This document shows, in pieces, positions 1 through 7,758 of a stretch of 29,425 nucleotides of DNA. Below the pieces are notes generated by a model. It did no database searches. It saw only the letters and a program-made list of their open reading frames with translations, and was not told where the DNA came from. The stretch comes from Bacteroidales bacterium (GTDB lineage Bacteria > Bacteroidota > Bacteroidia > Bacteroidales > FEN-979): positions 1-29,425 of the forward strand of contig JALNZC010000047.1 in assembly GCA_023229525.1 (NCBI GenBank), read 5' to 3'. The position numbers were made by a program, and so were the translations under genes. Position 1 is the first letter of the stretch, and every line of letters starts with the position of its first letter.

Positions 1-134
1 GTATAACTTACCGAAAGCTCTCTTGTGGCTTGCGTAACAGTACATCTACCCTTCTCAATATCTCTTACTACCTGCTTCCTGATCTCTTCACTAAAAATCC
101 GATTCTGTCGTTTAATTTTTTTCTCTGATTTCAT
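1..134 (-). CDS. IS3-type transposase OrfA-like protein, N-terminal fragment (cut by window edge)
   Basis: An ATG on the minus strand at 134 opens a frame that runs without a stop off the left edge, giving about 44 residues. They start MKSEKKIKRQNRIFSEEIRK and continue through an Arg/Lys-rich helix, a segment around IEKGRCTVTQ, and a second helix ending RELSVSY. This is the usual layout of the N-terminal helix-turn-helix of small OrfA proteins of IS3-like elements in Bacteroidota (family knowledge), which bind the ends of the element. The rest of the gene and any OrfB lie outside the window. It points away from the caspase gene. An unrelated HTH regulator is the main alternative. Confidence 0.6.
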   Translation of the reverse strand, partial: MKSEKKIKRQNRIFSEEIRKQVVRDIEKGRCTVTQATRELSVSY

Positions 135-152
135 AAATTGACTTTTTTACCC

Positions 153-160
153 TAATTTTG
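153..160 (+). promoter_or_regulatory. Possible -7 promoter box for the caspase-like gene
   Basis: TAATTTTG matches the Bacteroidota -7 consensus TAnnTTTG and lies about 50 bases before the ATG at 213. No convincing TTTG box is seen at the usual distance upstream. It falls between the transposase start and the caspase gene, possibly within the end of the insertion sequence. Confidence 0.35.
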
Positions 161-181
161 GTCAACCTATTTCAGTCATTG

Positions 182-202
182 ACAGATACAGGATATAGGA
201 TA
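182..202. repeat. Three heptamers of the CAGGATA family
   Basis: ACAGATA, CAGGATA and TAGGATA follow one another with no spacer, ending 10 bases before the caspase ATG. CAGGATA is the reverse complement of TATCCTG, the unit of the long array inside hldD (13519-13798) and of the intergenic array at 16045-16100. Confidence 0.55.
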
Positions 203-212
203 ATCAGAACTT

Positions 213-1493
213 ATGAAAAAATATTGCATTGTACTTTTAGTGCTTCTTTACCAGGTAGCTTCGGCTCAGGTGAATGTCTTGATCCAATCGAAAGAATATT
301 TTTTCGATTATCCTGGTGATGTGGCCTATATTGCCACAAAGGTGCAAAGTATCCTGGTAAAAAATGGTTTTCGTTGTATTGCAAAAGGTGATACCATCAA
401 AAGTGATTATTTGATTACCATTCAGGCTAACTCACGACGGGGCAATAGTGTTAATAGCCTTTTCTTCGCTTATATCGATGCCTCGTTATCCATAACCGGG
501 AAAGATCAGTTGAACTATATCCAGGAGTTTAGCAATATCAAAGGCGGGGGAACTGATTATTCAGGCGCTAACGGGAAGGCATATAAAACGCTGGCCCAGA
601 TGATTTCCGATTCGGTAATGCAAATCCTGGGAACAAAACCTGCTTTGGCTCAGAAAAAACCGGCTCCTGTTGAAAAACCGATTCCGGTTCCATCGGATGT
701 GGATGTTAACATCCCTTTGTCCCAGACGATAAATCAAGATACTTATGTTGTAGCCATCGGGAATGAAGATTACAGTAATTTCCAGACCGGGCTGAACAGC
801 GAGGTCAATGTGGAAGGTGCCGCCAACGACGCTTTTATTTTCAGTCAGTACTGCGTTAAAACGCTCGGTATCCCTGAAAAAAATGTGATGCTGAAAACCA
901 ATGCCACGCTGGGGCAGATGCGTCAGACCATTGCAAAAATGATAACCCTGGCACAGTTGAGGGAAGGAAAAGCCAGCTTGATTTTTTATTTTTCCGGGCA
1001 TGGCTTACCGGATGAGGAAACCAAAGAACCTTACCTTATTCCGGTCGATATCAGCGGTTCTGATGTAAAATCGGCCGTTAGTCTCAACGGATTGTATAAA
1101 GATCTGACAAAATACCCATGCAAACGGGTCACCGTCATTCTTGATGCCTGCTTCAGCGGGGGGGCGAGGAACCAGGGACTCATCGCACTCAAGGGTGTAA
1201 AAATCAAACCCAAAGAGGTTACACTTACCGGTAATCTGGTGGTAATGAGCTCCAGTTCAGGCGATGAAAGCTCAACAGTCTATAAGGATAAAAACCATGG
1301 AATGTTTACCTATTTCCTGTTGAAAAAAATACAATCGACCAAAGGAAAGGTGACTTATAAGAATTTATTCGATGATGTTTTTACCAGGGTTCGCCTGGAA
1401 AGTGTAACGGTAAACAATAAAAACCAGACTCCTCAGATCACCGGAAGTCCCGATGTACAATCAACCTGGGAAAGCTGGAACCTGATCGAATAA
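213..1493 (+). CDS. Secreted caspase-fold (peptidase C14 / metacaspase-like) protein
   Basis: The 426-residue protein has a signal peptide (residues 1-18, ending VASA before Q19), an N-terminal alpha/beta domain at about 20-140 that I do not recognise, a Pro/Lys-rich linker at about 145-165, and a C14 caspase-like domain at about 177-420. The catalytic dyad is visible: His263 in YFSGHG and Cys313 in ILDACFSGG. The domain opens with VVAIGNEDY, as in bacterial caspase-like proteins. Family knowledge: these are cysteine peptidases, often cutting after Arg/Lys or acidic residues, and are commonly joined to or paired with sensor and DUF4384 domains. The next gene, convergent and only 27 bases away, encodes a DUF4384-like protein. 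The substrate is unknown. The signal peptide places it in the periplasm or outside the cell. Confidence 0.85.
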   Translation: MKKYCIVLLVLLYQVASAQVNVLIQSKEYFFDYPGDVAYIATKVQSILVKNGFRCIAKGDTIKSDYLITIQANSRRGNSVNSLFFAYIDASLSITGKDQLNYIQEFSNIKGGGTDYSGANGKAYKTLAQMISDSVMQILGTKPALAQKKPAPVEKPIPVPSDVDVNIPLSQTINQDTYVVAIGNEDYSNFQTGLNSEVNVEGAANDAFIFSQYCVKTLGIPEKNVMLKTNATLGQMRQTIAKMITLAQLREGKASLIFYFSGHGLPDEETKEPYLIPVDISGSDVKSAVSLNGLYKDLTKYPCKRVTVILDACFSGGARNQGLIALKGVKIKPKEVTLTGNLVVMSSSSGDESSTVYKDKNHGMFTYFLLKKIQSTKGKVTYKNLFDDVFTRVRLESVTVNNKNQTPQITGSPDVQSTWESWNLIE

Positions 1494-1495
1494 TA

Positions 1496-1519
1496 TCTCA
1501 CCCTCTCACCATCTCACCA
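1496..1519. repeat. Three octamers TCTCACCM between convergent genes
   Basis: TCTCACCC, TCTCACCA and TCTCACCA fill the gap between the caspase stop (ends 1493) and the stop of the convergent gene (1521-1523). The unit is the reverse complement of TGGTGAGA, the octamer of the array inside hldD at 13322-13393. Confidence 0.65.
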
Positions 1520-1520
1520 T

Positions 1521-2471
1521 CTATTTGGTGATCGTGATATCCACCACCTTCACCAGGATATTCCGGTTGTGAATCCGGTTTTTGATCAGCCATTTCTGGA
1601 ATTCTTCAGAAGATAAAGCTTTTGGGAGTTTCCATCCGGCTTGTTGTTCCGCCTCACTCAGTTCCCCTGTACCGGAATCCTTTGTCAACCCCGGTTTTGG
1701 GATCGGGGTCGTTGAAAAAATAATGAATAACCGGTTTTGATCTTGAATGCTTTCGGCCGTCATCACGTATTCATCAGCTTTGGATGCATCTGTAAAATAA
1801 GATTTATCTTTTTCGGTGGAAAAGAGAATATATTCCTGATCTGCTTTTACCGGGACGCCATCTTCAAACTTCCCAGCCATACCCAAGTAAGGTAAAAGGC
1901 ACTGACATTGTTTCTCGTCATCAAGGAAAACCGTCAGATACCCACTGGCTGGACTTTTGAAAAAGAGATATAATGGATCGTTATTTTTAAAATCGGTGGT
2001 CCTGCATTTTGGATCAGTGCAAGCCAGGGGATAAGATTCAAATTCCAGCACCGATTCGCTCAATTCCCTTGCTTTGATACGAACCGTACATTTCAGATCG
2101 CGGATTTCTACTTTTTTACCGTCGATGCTTTTAATCCCTTTTACCTCTTCGTATTTACGGTCAAGAACTTCCAGCACTTCTCCTTTCACCATCGTATTTG
2201 CGATCATGTTGAAGGTTGTGGAAGTTTCTACTTCTTTTCCGGTAGTCATGTTTTTCAGATAAGTTGAATTCCCCTGGATGACTGCACGGCCGAAGGCCTG
2301 CTCCAGAGCATTTACCGTGGCCAGCTCTGTCACCTCGCTCTCCACCTGGAGCCTCGATTTGGAATCAGGAAAGTCAACCTGTGCCGTTCCTTCGATACGC
2401 ACGATTTTATCATCCTGACCCATCAGCATGAAAGGAATACCAAAAAGAATAAAAAGGAACCAGTTTTTCAT
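1521..2471 (-). CDS. Exported protein with LPP20/FlgT-like N-domain and DUF4384-like C-domain
   Basis: The 316-residue protein has a signal peptide (about 1-18, before QDD). Residues about 20-140 (a Glu/Thr-rich helix, then repeated V/I-rich strands with VRIKARELSES) resemble the LPP20/FlgT-like fold of exported bacterial proteins. Residues about 160-260 contain DPLYLFFKSPASGYLTVF and later QEYILFS, the pattern of DUF4384, a beta domain usually found beside caspase, kinase or TPR domains. It ends with a polar tail. DUF4384 often sits in the same polypeptide as a C14 caspase domain, so the convergent caspase gene makes a functional pair likely. The domain assignments rest on pattern recognition only. 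Confidence 0.6.
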   Translation of the reverse strand: MKNWFLFILFGIPFMLMGQDDKIVRIEGTAQVDFPDSKSRLQVESEVTELATVNALEQAFGRAVIQGNSTYLKNMTTGKEVETSTTFNMIANTMVKGEVLEVLDRKYEEVKGIKSIDGKKVEIRDLKCTVRIKARELSESVLEFESYPLACTDPKCRTTDFKNNDPLYLFFKSPASGYLTVFLDDEKQCQCLLPYLGMAGKFEDGVPVKADQEYILFSTEKDKSYFTDASKADEYVMTAESIQDQNRLFIIFSTTPIPKPGLTKDSGTGELSEAEQQAGWKLPKALSSEEFQKWLIKNRIHNRNILVKVVDITITK

Positions 2472-2488
2472 AATTCATTGTTGATAAG

Positions 2489-2522
2489 CAAAGATAAAGT
2501 AAAAATAGAGTGAAAATGCAAA
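2489..2522 (-). promoter_or_regulatory. Promoter of the DUF4384-like gene (-33 TTTG, -7 TATCTTTG)
   Basis: Read on the minus strand, TTTG (2522-2519) is followed after 22 bases by TATCTTTG (2496-2489), which fits TAnnTTTG. The predicted transcript would start about 10 bases before the ATG at 2471. The same -33/-7 spacing recurs before hldD. Confidence 0.55.
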
Positions 2523-2544
2523 GATGATGAAATCGAATTTTCGA

Positions 2545-2552
2545 TAAATTTG
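2545..2552 (+). promoter_or_regulatory. -7 promoter box of the M16 peptidase gene
   Basis: TAAATTTG fits TAnnTTTG and would give a leader of about 55 bases before the ATG at 2615. No clear -33 box is seen. It is divergent from, and close to, the DUF4384 gene promoter. Confidence 0.45.
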
Positions 2553-2614
2553 CGCAATAAACTTAATCAAATCAGTCATTCTATAGAGATATTAATCCTC
2601 TTAATTTTCTTCAG

Positions 2615-5527
2615 ATGAAAAAATCAAGTAAACTTTTTATTGCCCTGATGGTATTATCAATTACAACCATCCACATTTATGCCCAGAAACCCTATGCTTA
2701 CGATACCGTTCCGGGCGACCCAAACAAGGTTAGGATCTACACACTCAGCAATGGTCTCAGGGTATACCTGACGGTCTACAAAGATGCCCCTAGGATTCAG
2801 ACTGCCATTGCCGTACGGACAGGGAGTAAAAATGACCCTTCCGACAACACGGGTTTGTCGCATTACCTCGAGCACATGATGTTCAAAGGAAGTGATGAGT
2901 TCGGGACCAAAGATTTTACGAAGGAAAAACCGCTGCTTGACAAGATCGAATACAATTTTGAGGTTTATAAAAAAACAATCGATACACTCCAGCGGAAGAA
3001 AATCTATCACGAAATCGACAGTCTTTCGGGTCTTGCAGCCACTTATGCTATCGCCAATGAATACGACAAACTTCTTGCAGTGATCGGCGCTAAAGGGACT
3101 AACGCGTTCACCTCATTTGAGGAAACGGTGTATATCAACGATATCCCATCAAATAAAATTGATCAATGGCTCCAGATTGAACGGGAACGTTTCCAGGATC
3201 CGGTATTCCGGCTATTTCACACCGAACTGGAAACGGTGTATGAGGAAAAGAATATGAGTCTTGATAATGATGAGGATAAAGTGTTTGAAGACCTTTTTGC
3301 CGGTCTTTTTCAGAAGAACACATATGGGACACAAACCACAATCGGATCCGTTGAACACCTGAAAAATCCTTCACTGGTATCGCTCAGGAACTATTTCAAT
3401 GCACGGTATGTCCCCAATAACATGGCCATCATTTTATCGGGCGATTTCAATCCCGATGAATTGATCCGTCAGATCGACGCCACATTCGGACAACTGGCAT
3501 CCAGGCCGGTCATCCCTTATGTTCCCGCTGTGGAAGCACCGATAATGCAACCCATCGTCAAGGAGGTGGTAGGTCCGGATGCCGAATCGGTTACCATCGG
3601 TTATCGTCTGGGTGGTGTTGCTACAAGGGACGCCGATCTGGTGACAATCTTCAACATGGTGCTCAGCAACAGTACCGCCGGTCTGATGGATCTGAACCTG
3701 AACCAGGCACAGAAAGTGCTCAAGGCCAGTGCATTCTCTTATGTCCTGAAAGATTATTCGGTCAATGTCTTCTCAGGAGAAGCAAAAGAAGGACAATCGC
3801 TGGAGGAAGTAAAAGATCTGGTAATGGCTCAGATCGAAATGGTGAAAAAGGGTGAATTTCCCGATTGGCTTATCCCTGCCATCATCAGCGACATCAAGCT
3901 CGAGGAGATAAAAAAGTATGAATCCAACAACGGCCGTGCCATGGAGTTGATGAGCGAGTTCATCAAAGAAATTCCCCATACTGATATTGTGCACAATGTG
4001 GAACGCCTCTCTAAAATCACAAAACAGGATATTATCGATTTTGCCAATAAGAATTATAGAAATAATTATGTGATAGTTTATAAGCGAACCGGACCATCAC
4101 CGGAAACTATAAAAGTGGTGAAACCGCCGATTACACCGGTAACCATGAACCGTGACGAAGAATCGGCTTTCCTGAAAAAGATAGTGGCTGAACCCTCCAA
4201 ACCTATCGAACCGGTGTTTATTGATTATGCGAAGGATATTCAAAAATTGACCCTGAAAAACAACATCCCGGTATTATACAAAGCCAATACGGAAAATAAA
4301 ACCTTCGATCTCTATTATTTCTTCGAAATGGGTACCAATGCCAATCGGGAACTGGGCATCGCCCTCGATTACTTGAAGTATCTCGGCTCTTCGAAGCTAT
4401 CACCCAAAGAGATACAGGAAGAGTTTTACAAACTGGGATGTTCATTGAAAGTCAACAGTTCGGATGTGGAAGTATGGGTTTCGCTGAATGGACTGAGTGA
4501 AAATATGACCCGTGCGGTCACCCTTTTTGAATCATTGCTTTCCGATGCCCAACCCAATGAACCGGCACTTGAAAACCTTGTAGCCGATATTAAAAAGCGA
4601 CGTGATGATGATAAACTTTCCAAGCAGACTATCCTGTGGCAGGCTTTGTACAATTATGGTGTATACGGTGATAAATCACCGTTTACAAACATACTGTCAT
4701 CATCCGAACTGGATGCACTGACGGCACAAAACCTCGTAAACCTTATCCACGGATTGAACGCATACCAGCATAAGGTTCTCTATTACGGACCTGAATCACC
4801 TGCTGCGCTTGCAGCTGTTCTAAACAAAGAACATAAAGTTCCTGCAATCCTGAAACCGGTTCCTGTTAACCGGAAATTTGAACAAAAGCCAACCGATGTT
4901 TCTAAAATTTATACCGTCGATTATAACATGAAGCAGGCGGAGATTATCATGCTATCGAAGTCGGATCCGTATGATAAGGGACTTGTCCCGGTGATACGGC
5001 TTTTCAACGAATATTTCGGCGGAGGTATGAATTCCATTGTTTTTCAGGAGATCCGTGAATCAAAAGGTCTGGCTTACAGCGCTTATGCCGGATACCGGCA
5101 ACCGGCACAACCCTATCTGAATAATTACCTCTTCTCCTATATCGGAACCCAGATAGATAAATTACCTGAAGCCATGAAGACAATGATGGGTATTTTTAAC
5201 AACATGCCGGAAAGCGAAAAAGCGTTGAACTCGGCGAAGGAAGCGATCATCAATAAGATCCGCACCGAACGGATAACAAAAGCCCAGGTTTTATTCAACT
5301 ATATCAATGCCCAGAAATTCGGCCTCACTTACGACATCCGCAGGGATATTTTTGAAAAGGTCCCGATGATGAAATTTTCCGATTTGAAGGCTTTTCAGCA
5401 GAAATACATCAGGGATAAAAAATATCACATCATGGTCCTTGGAAAAAAATCCGACCTGGACGTAAAAACACTCTCTAATTACGGAGAGGTGAATGAGCTT
5501 CAGTTGAAAGATGCTTTCGGGTATTAA
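2615..5527 (+). CDS. Exported M16 family zinc metallopeptidase (two-repeat form)
   Basis: The 970-residue protein has a signal peptide (1-23, ending IYA before Q24). The inverted zinc motif HxxEH is present as His83-Tyr-Leu-Glu86-His87 (SHYLEHMMFKG). Glu210, in LETVYEEKN, is the likely third ligand. The distance from His87 to Glu210 is 123 residues, where about 75 is usual. The excess is a Lys/Glu-rich helical insert at about 98-150, common in Bacteroidota M16 proteins. The first M16 unit covers about 40-500 and the second about 540-960. The second unit lacks HxxEH, as expected for the inactive half. Members degrade peptides in the periplasm. The last codon and stop overlap the ClC stop tail to tail within TTAA at 5524-5527. 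Confidence 0.9.
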   Translation: MKKSSKLFIALMVLSITTIHIYAQKPYAYDTVPGDPNKVRIYTLSNGLRVYLTVYKDAPRIQTAIAVRTGSKNDPSDNTGLSHYLEHMMFKGSDEFGTKDFTKEKPLLDKIEYNFEVYKKTIDTLQRKKIYHEIDSLSGLAATYAIANEYDKLLAVIGAKGTNAFTSFEETVYINDIPSNKIDQWLQIERERFQDPVFRLFHTELETVYEEKNMSLDNDEDKVFEDLFAGLFQKNTYGTQTTIGSVEHLKNPSLVSLRNYFNARYVPNNMAIILSGDFNPDELIRQIDATFGQLASRPVIPYVPAVEAPIMQPIVKEVVGPDAESVTIGYRLGGVATRDADLVTIFNMVLSNSTAGLMDLNLNQAQKVLKASAFSYVLKDYSVNVFSGEAKEGQSLEEVKDLVMAQIEMVKKGEFPDWLIPAIISDIKLEEIKKYESNNGRAMELMSEFIKEIPHTDIVHNVERLSKITKQDIIDFANKNYRNNYVIVYKRTGPSPETIKVVKPPITPVTMNRDEESAFLKKIVAEPSKPIEPVFIDYAKDIQKLTLKNNIPVLYKANTENKTFDLYYFFEMGTNANRELGIALDYLKYLGSSKLSPKEIQEEFYKLGCSLKVNSSDVEVWVSLNGLSENMTRAVTLFESLLSDAQPNEPALENLVADIKKRRDDDKLSKQTILWQALYNYGVYGDKSPFTNILSSSELDALTAQNLVNLIHGLNAYQHKVLYYGPESPAALAAVLNKEHKVPAILKPVPVNRKFEQKPTDVSKIYTVDYNMKQAEIIMLSKSDPYDKGLVPVIRLFNEYFGGGMNSIVFQEIRESKGLAYSAYAGYRQPAQPYLNNYLFSYIGTQIDKLPEAMKTMMGIFNNMPESEKALNSAKEAIINKIRTERITKAQVLFNYINAQKFGLTYDIRRDIFEKVPMMKFSDLKAFQQKYIRDKKYHIMVLGKKSDLDVKTLSNYGEVNELQLKDAFGY

Positions 5528-7296
5528 ACTTGCGAAAACTTCCTAAGCATCTCCCGGTATTGTGAAAAAACATTGGCACGGGAGATAAACCCCAGGTACT
5601 TACCGTCTTTCACTACCGGGAGATTATACCGGTCGCTTTGCTGGAAAAGCTGGATCACATTATCCATCGAATCATCAGGATCGATGGAATAATCCGGGAT
5701 GAACATAAGGTCATTCACAAAAGTGACGTCATACAACGACTGGTCGAACATGATCTGCCGTATGGCGTCGAGCATAACGATACCGTAAAACCTGCCTTCT
5801 GCGTCCACAACGGGAAAAACATTGCGGGATGCCTTTGCGACTACTTTCACCAATTCACCGAGGGTTGCATCCGGGGATATGGAAGCAAAATTTGTCTCAA
5901 CGAGTTGCCGTGGACTCATAAATGACAATACTGCTTTATCTTTATCGTGGGTGATGAGTTCCTTCCTGACGGCAAGCTGCCGGGCATAAATGGAATGACT
6001 TTCGAAGATATGGGAAGTCAGATAGGCAATGGCCGATACGATGATCAAGGGTGTCAGCAATTGATACCCTCCCGTAATTTCAGCAATCAGAAAGATGGCT
6101 GTGAGCGGGGCGTGCATTACACCGGCCATTACACCGGCCATTCCCACCAATGAAAAATTACTCAGCGAAATATTGAATCCGAAGATGGTATTCAAAAAGC
6201 TGGCAAAGAAAAAACCGCAGATAGCCCCGACGAAAATAGAAGGAGCAAAGGTGCCTCCGATACCACCGCTTCCCTGGGTAACCGCCATGGCCACCACTTT
6301 CAGCAGGATCAACCCTGAAATAATGATCAGAAACGATCCATGAAATCCTTTCAGGGAGCCGAAGAACATTGGATTACCGATGACTTCACCCTGTCCGTGG
6401 ATCACCGATTTCAGCACCGTATACCCTTCGCCGAATAAAGATGGATATGCGAAAATCATTGCGGCAAGTGAAAGCCCAGCAATGAGTACCCGCCCGGGAA
6501 CCGGAACTTTTTTCAATAGATTTTCTATCGCTATACTTCCGCGAATAAAATAGACGGAAACCAATCCGGTGAAAATTCCAAGAAGCATGAAAAACGGGAT
6601 ATGCTTCAATATAAAGGGACTATTGAGGGTGAATGAGAACAATACTTCATTCCCCATCAGCAGGTATGAAACAAGGGAAGCGGTAACAGTTGCTATCAGT
6701 AGGGGAATGATCGTGGTAATGGTGAGGTCGAGCATCAGGATTTCAAGTACAAAAATAGCGCCGGCAATGGGTGCTTCGAAGGTTCCGGCAATTGCACCTG
6801 CAGCTCCGCATCCGATCAGTAAAGTGGTTGTTTTATAATCGAGGCGGAAAAGTCTGGCCAGATTGGATCCGATGGCCGAACCGGAAAGAACTATGGGTGC
6901 CTCAGGTCCCACCGAGCCCCCAAAGCCCAGGGTAAGGGTACAAGCGATCAACGATGAGAAAGCATTATGGGGTCTGATCTGGCTGTTATTCTTCGAAATG
7001 GCGTACAATACCTTACTGACCCCGTGACTGATGTTGTCTTTAACTACATATTTTATAAAGAACAAGGTCAGAATAATTCCGATTACCGGAAATGCCAGGT
7101 AAAGATACCAGATGCCATGATAGCTGAATCCGTTGGTAAGAAAATAGTTGGTATAATACAAAGTGTTTTTCATCGCCACAGCTACAAGACCGCTGCCGAC
7201 TCCAACCAATACACTCAGGATCAGCACAAACTGGCGTTGTCTGATATGACGTAGCCGCCATACAAAAAGTTTTCCGGTAATCGATTTCGGAAGCAT
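5524..7296 (-). CDS. ClC-family chloride channel/transporter with C-terminal CBS pair
   Basis: The 590-residue protein has about ten hydrophobic segments up to residue ~435, then two CBS domains (about 455-520 and 528-585), which in this family bind nucleotides and modulate transport. The anion-path motif GGIGGTFAP is at 344-352. At the position of the gating-glutamate motif GREGP the protein reads GSVGP (127-131), so the Glu of coupled exchangers is Val129. An acidic residue follows at Glu132. The first selectivity motif GSGIP is not recognisable; NISHGVSKVL occupies that region. Val at the gate is known from ClC-K channels, so a channel-like or altered gate is possible, but I infer this from one site. 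An antiporter of a divergent subfamily is the alternative. Confidence 0.88.
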   Translation of the reverse strand: MLPKSITGKLFVWRLRHIRQRQFVLILSVLVGVGSGLVAVAMKNTLYYTNYFLTNGFSYHGIWYLYLAFPVIGIILTLFFIKYVVKDNISHGVSKVLYAISKNNSQIRPHNAFSSLIACTLTLGFGGSVGPEAPIVLSGSAIGSNLARLFRLDYKTTTLLIGCGAAGAIAGTFEAPIAGAIFVLEILMLDLTITTIIPLLIATVTASLVSYLLMGNEVLFSFTLNSPFILKHIPFFMLLGIFTGLVSVYFIRGSIAIENLLKKVPVPGRVLIAGLSLAAMIFAYPSLFGEGYTVLKSVIHGQGEVIGNPMFFGSLKGFHGSFLIIISGLILLKVVAMAVTQGSGGIGGTFAPSIFVGAICGFFFASFLNTIFGFNISLSNFSLVGMAGVMAGVMHAPLTAIFLIAEITGGYQLLTPLIIVSAIAYLTSHIFESHSIYARQLAVRKELITHDKDKAVLSFMSPRQLVETNFASISPDATLGELVKVVAKASRNVFPVVDAEGRFYGIVMLDAIRQIMFDQSLYDVTFVNDLMFIPDYSIDPDDSMDNVIQLFQQSDRYNLPVVKDGKYLGFISRANVFSQYREMLRKFSQV

Positions 7297-7446
7297 CAGC
7301 TTTACAAATGTAACCTTTTTCAGTTATTAGAATTCCCGGAGAGTTGGGGCTAAATCTTATTTTTTATATGTTGGAGCACGGCTTTATTTTCGATTGGACG
7401 ATTTCCGATTTTAGAATGAATTTTTGATTTACCATTTACAAGTTTA

Positions 7447-7468
7447 AAGCCACTCCGAAAAGTGGCTT
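7447..7468 (-). terminator. Probable intrinsic terminator downstream of the 967-residue protein gene
   Basis: AAGCCACT (7447-7454) and AGTGGCTT (7461-7468) form a perfect 8-bp stem with a 6-base loop. On the minus strand it is followed by TTAAACTTG, a weak T-rich tail. It lies about 290 bases past the stop at 7759. A GC-rich palindromic element lies between stop and stem. Confidence 0.5.
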
Positions 7469-7476
7469 ATGGTAAA

Positions 7477-7611
7477 TCTACCCACCCCCAGCCCCTCCCT
7501 GCCCACAGGGAGGGGAGCATCTTTGCTCCGGTAAAATACTGTATATCTTGTTTTTGGGTATGGTGGCCCTTTTCCACTCCCTTTTCAAGGGAGGGGTTGG
7601 GGATAGGTAGA
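7477..7611. repeat. GC-rich compound inverted repeat (palindromic intergenic element)
   Basis: The arms 7477-7500 and 7588-7611 are inverted repeats matching at 21 of 24 positions. Each arm also starts its own hairpin: CCCCTCCCTG (7492-7501) with CAGGGAGGGG (7506-7515), and CTCCCTT (7577-7583) with AAGGGAG (7587-7593). This gives a nested, MITE-like structure of about 135 bp. It lies in the 462-base gap between the ClC start and the next gene end. The rest of that gap is AT-rich and holds only the terminator stem and short fragments resembling (G)ATTTACGATT words. Similar but smaller hairpins occur at 10733-10753 and 12997-13020. The frame through it on the plus strand (7462-7701) is low-complexity and is not called a gene. 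Confidence 0.7.
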
Positions 7612-7758
7612 TTGGCTGCAAACCTTTTTCGCAGACTTTTCGGAACAGGCTCAAGTTTGATAATTTATTCGTCGATCGTAAATCTTATAATTCATTCGTA
7701 ACGCCAAGATCGTCAAATCGTAAATATGTTTGTCCTTCCAAATCCAAAAAGAAATTTT

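Noticed and set aside
5524..5527. Shared stop codons of the M16 and ClC genes as a regulatory site
   Set aside because: TTAA simply serves both convergent stops; no further structure is seen.
7462..7701. Open frame of 79 codons on the plus strand
   Set aside because: It runs through the GC-rich palindromic element; the peptide (PQPLPAHREG, STPFSREGLG) is the usual translation of such repeats, with no family resemblance.
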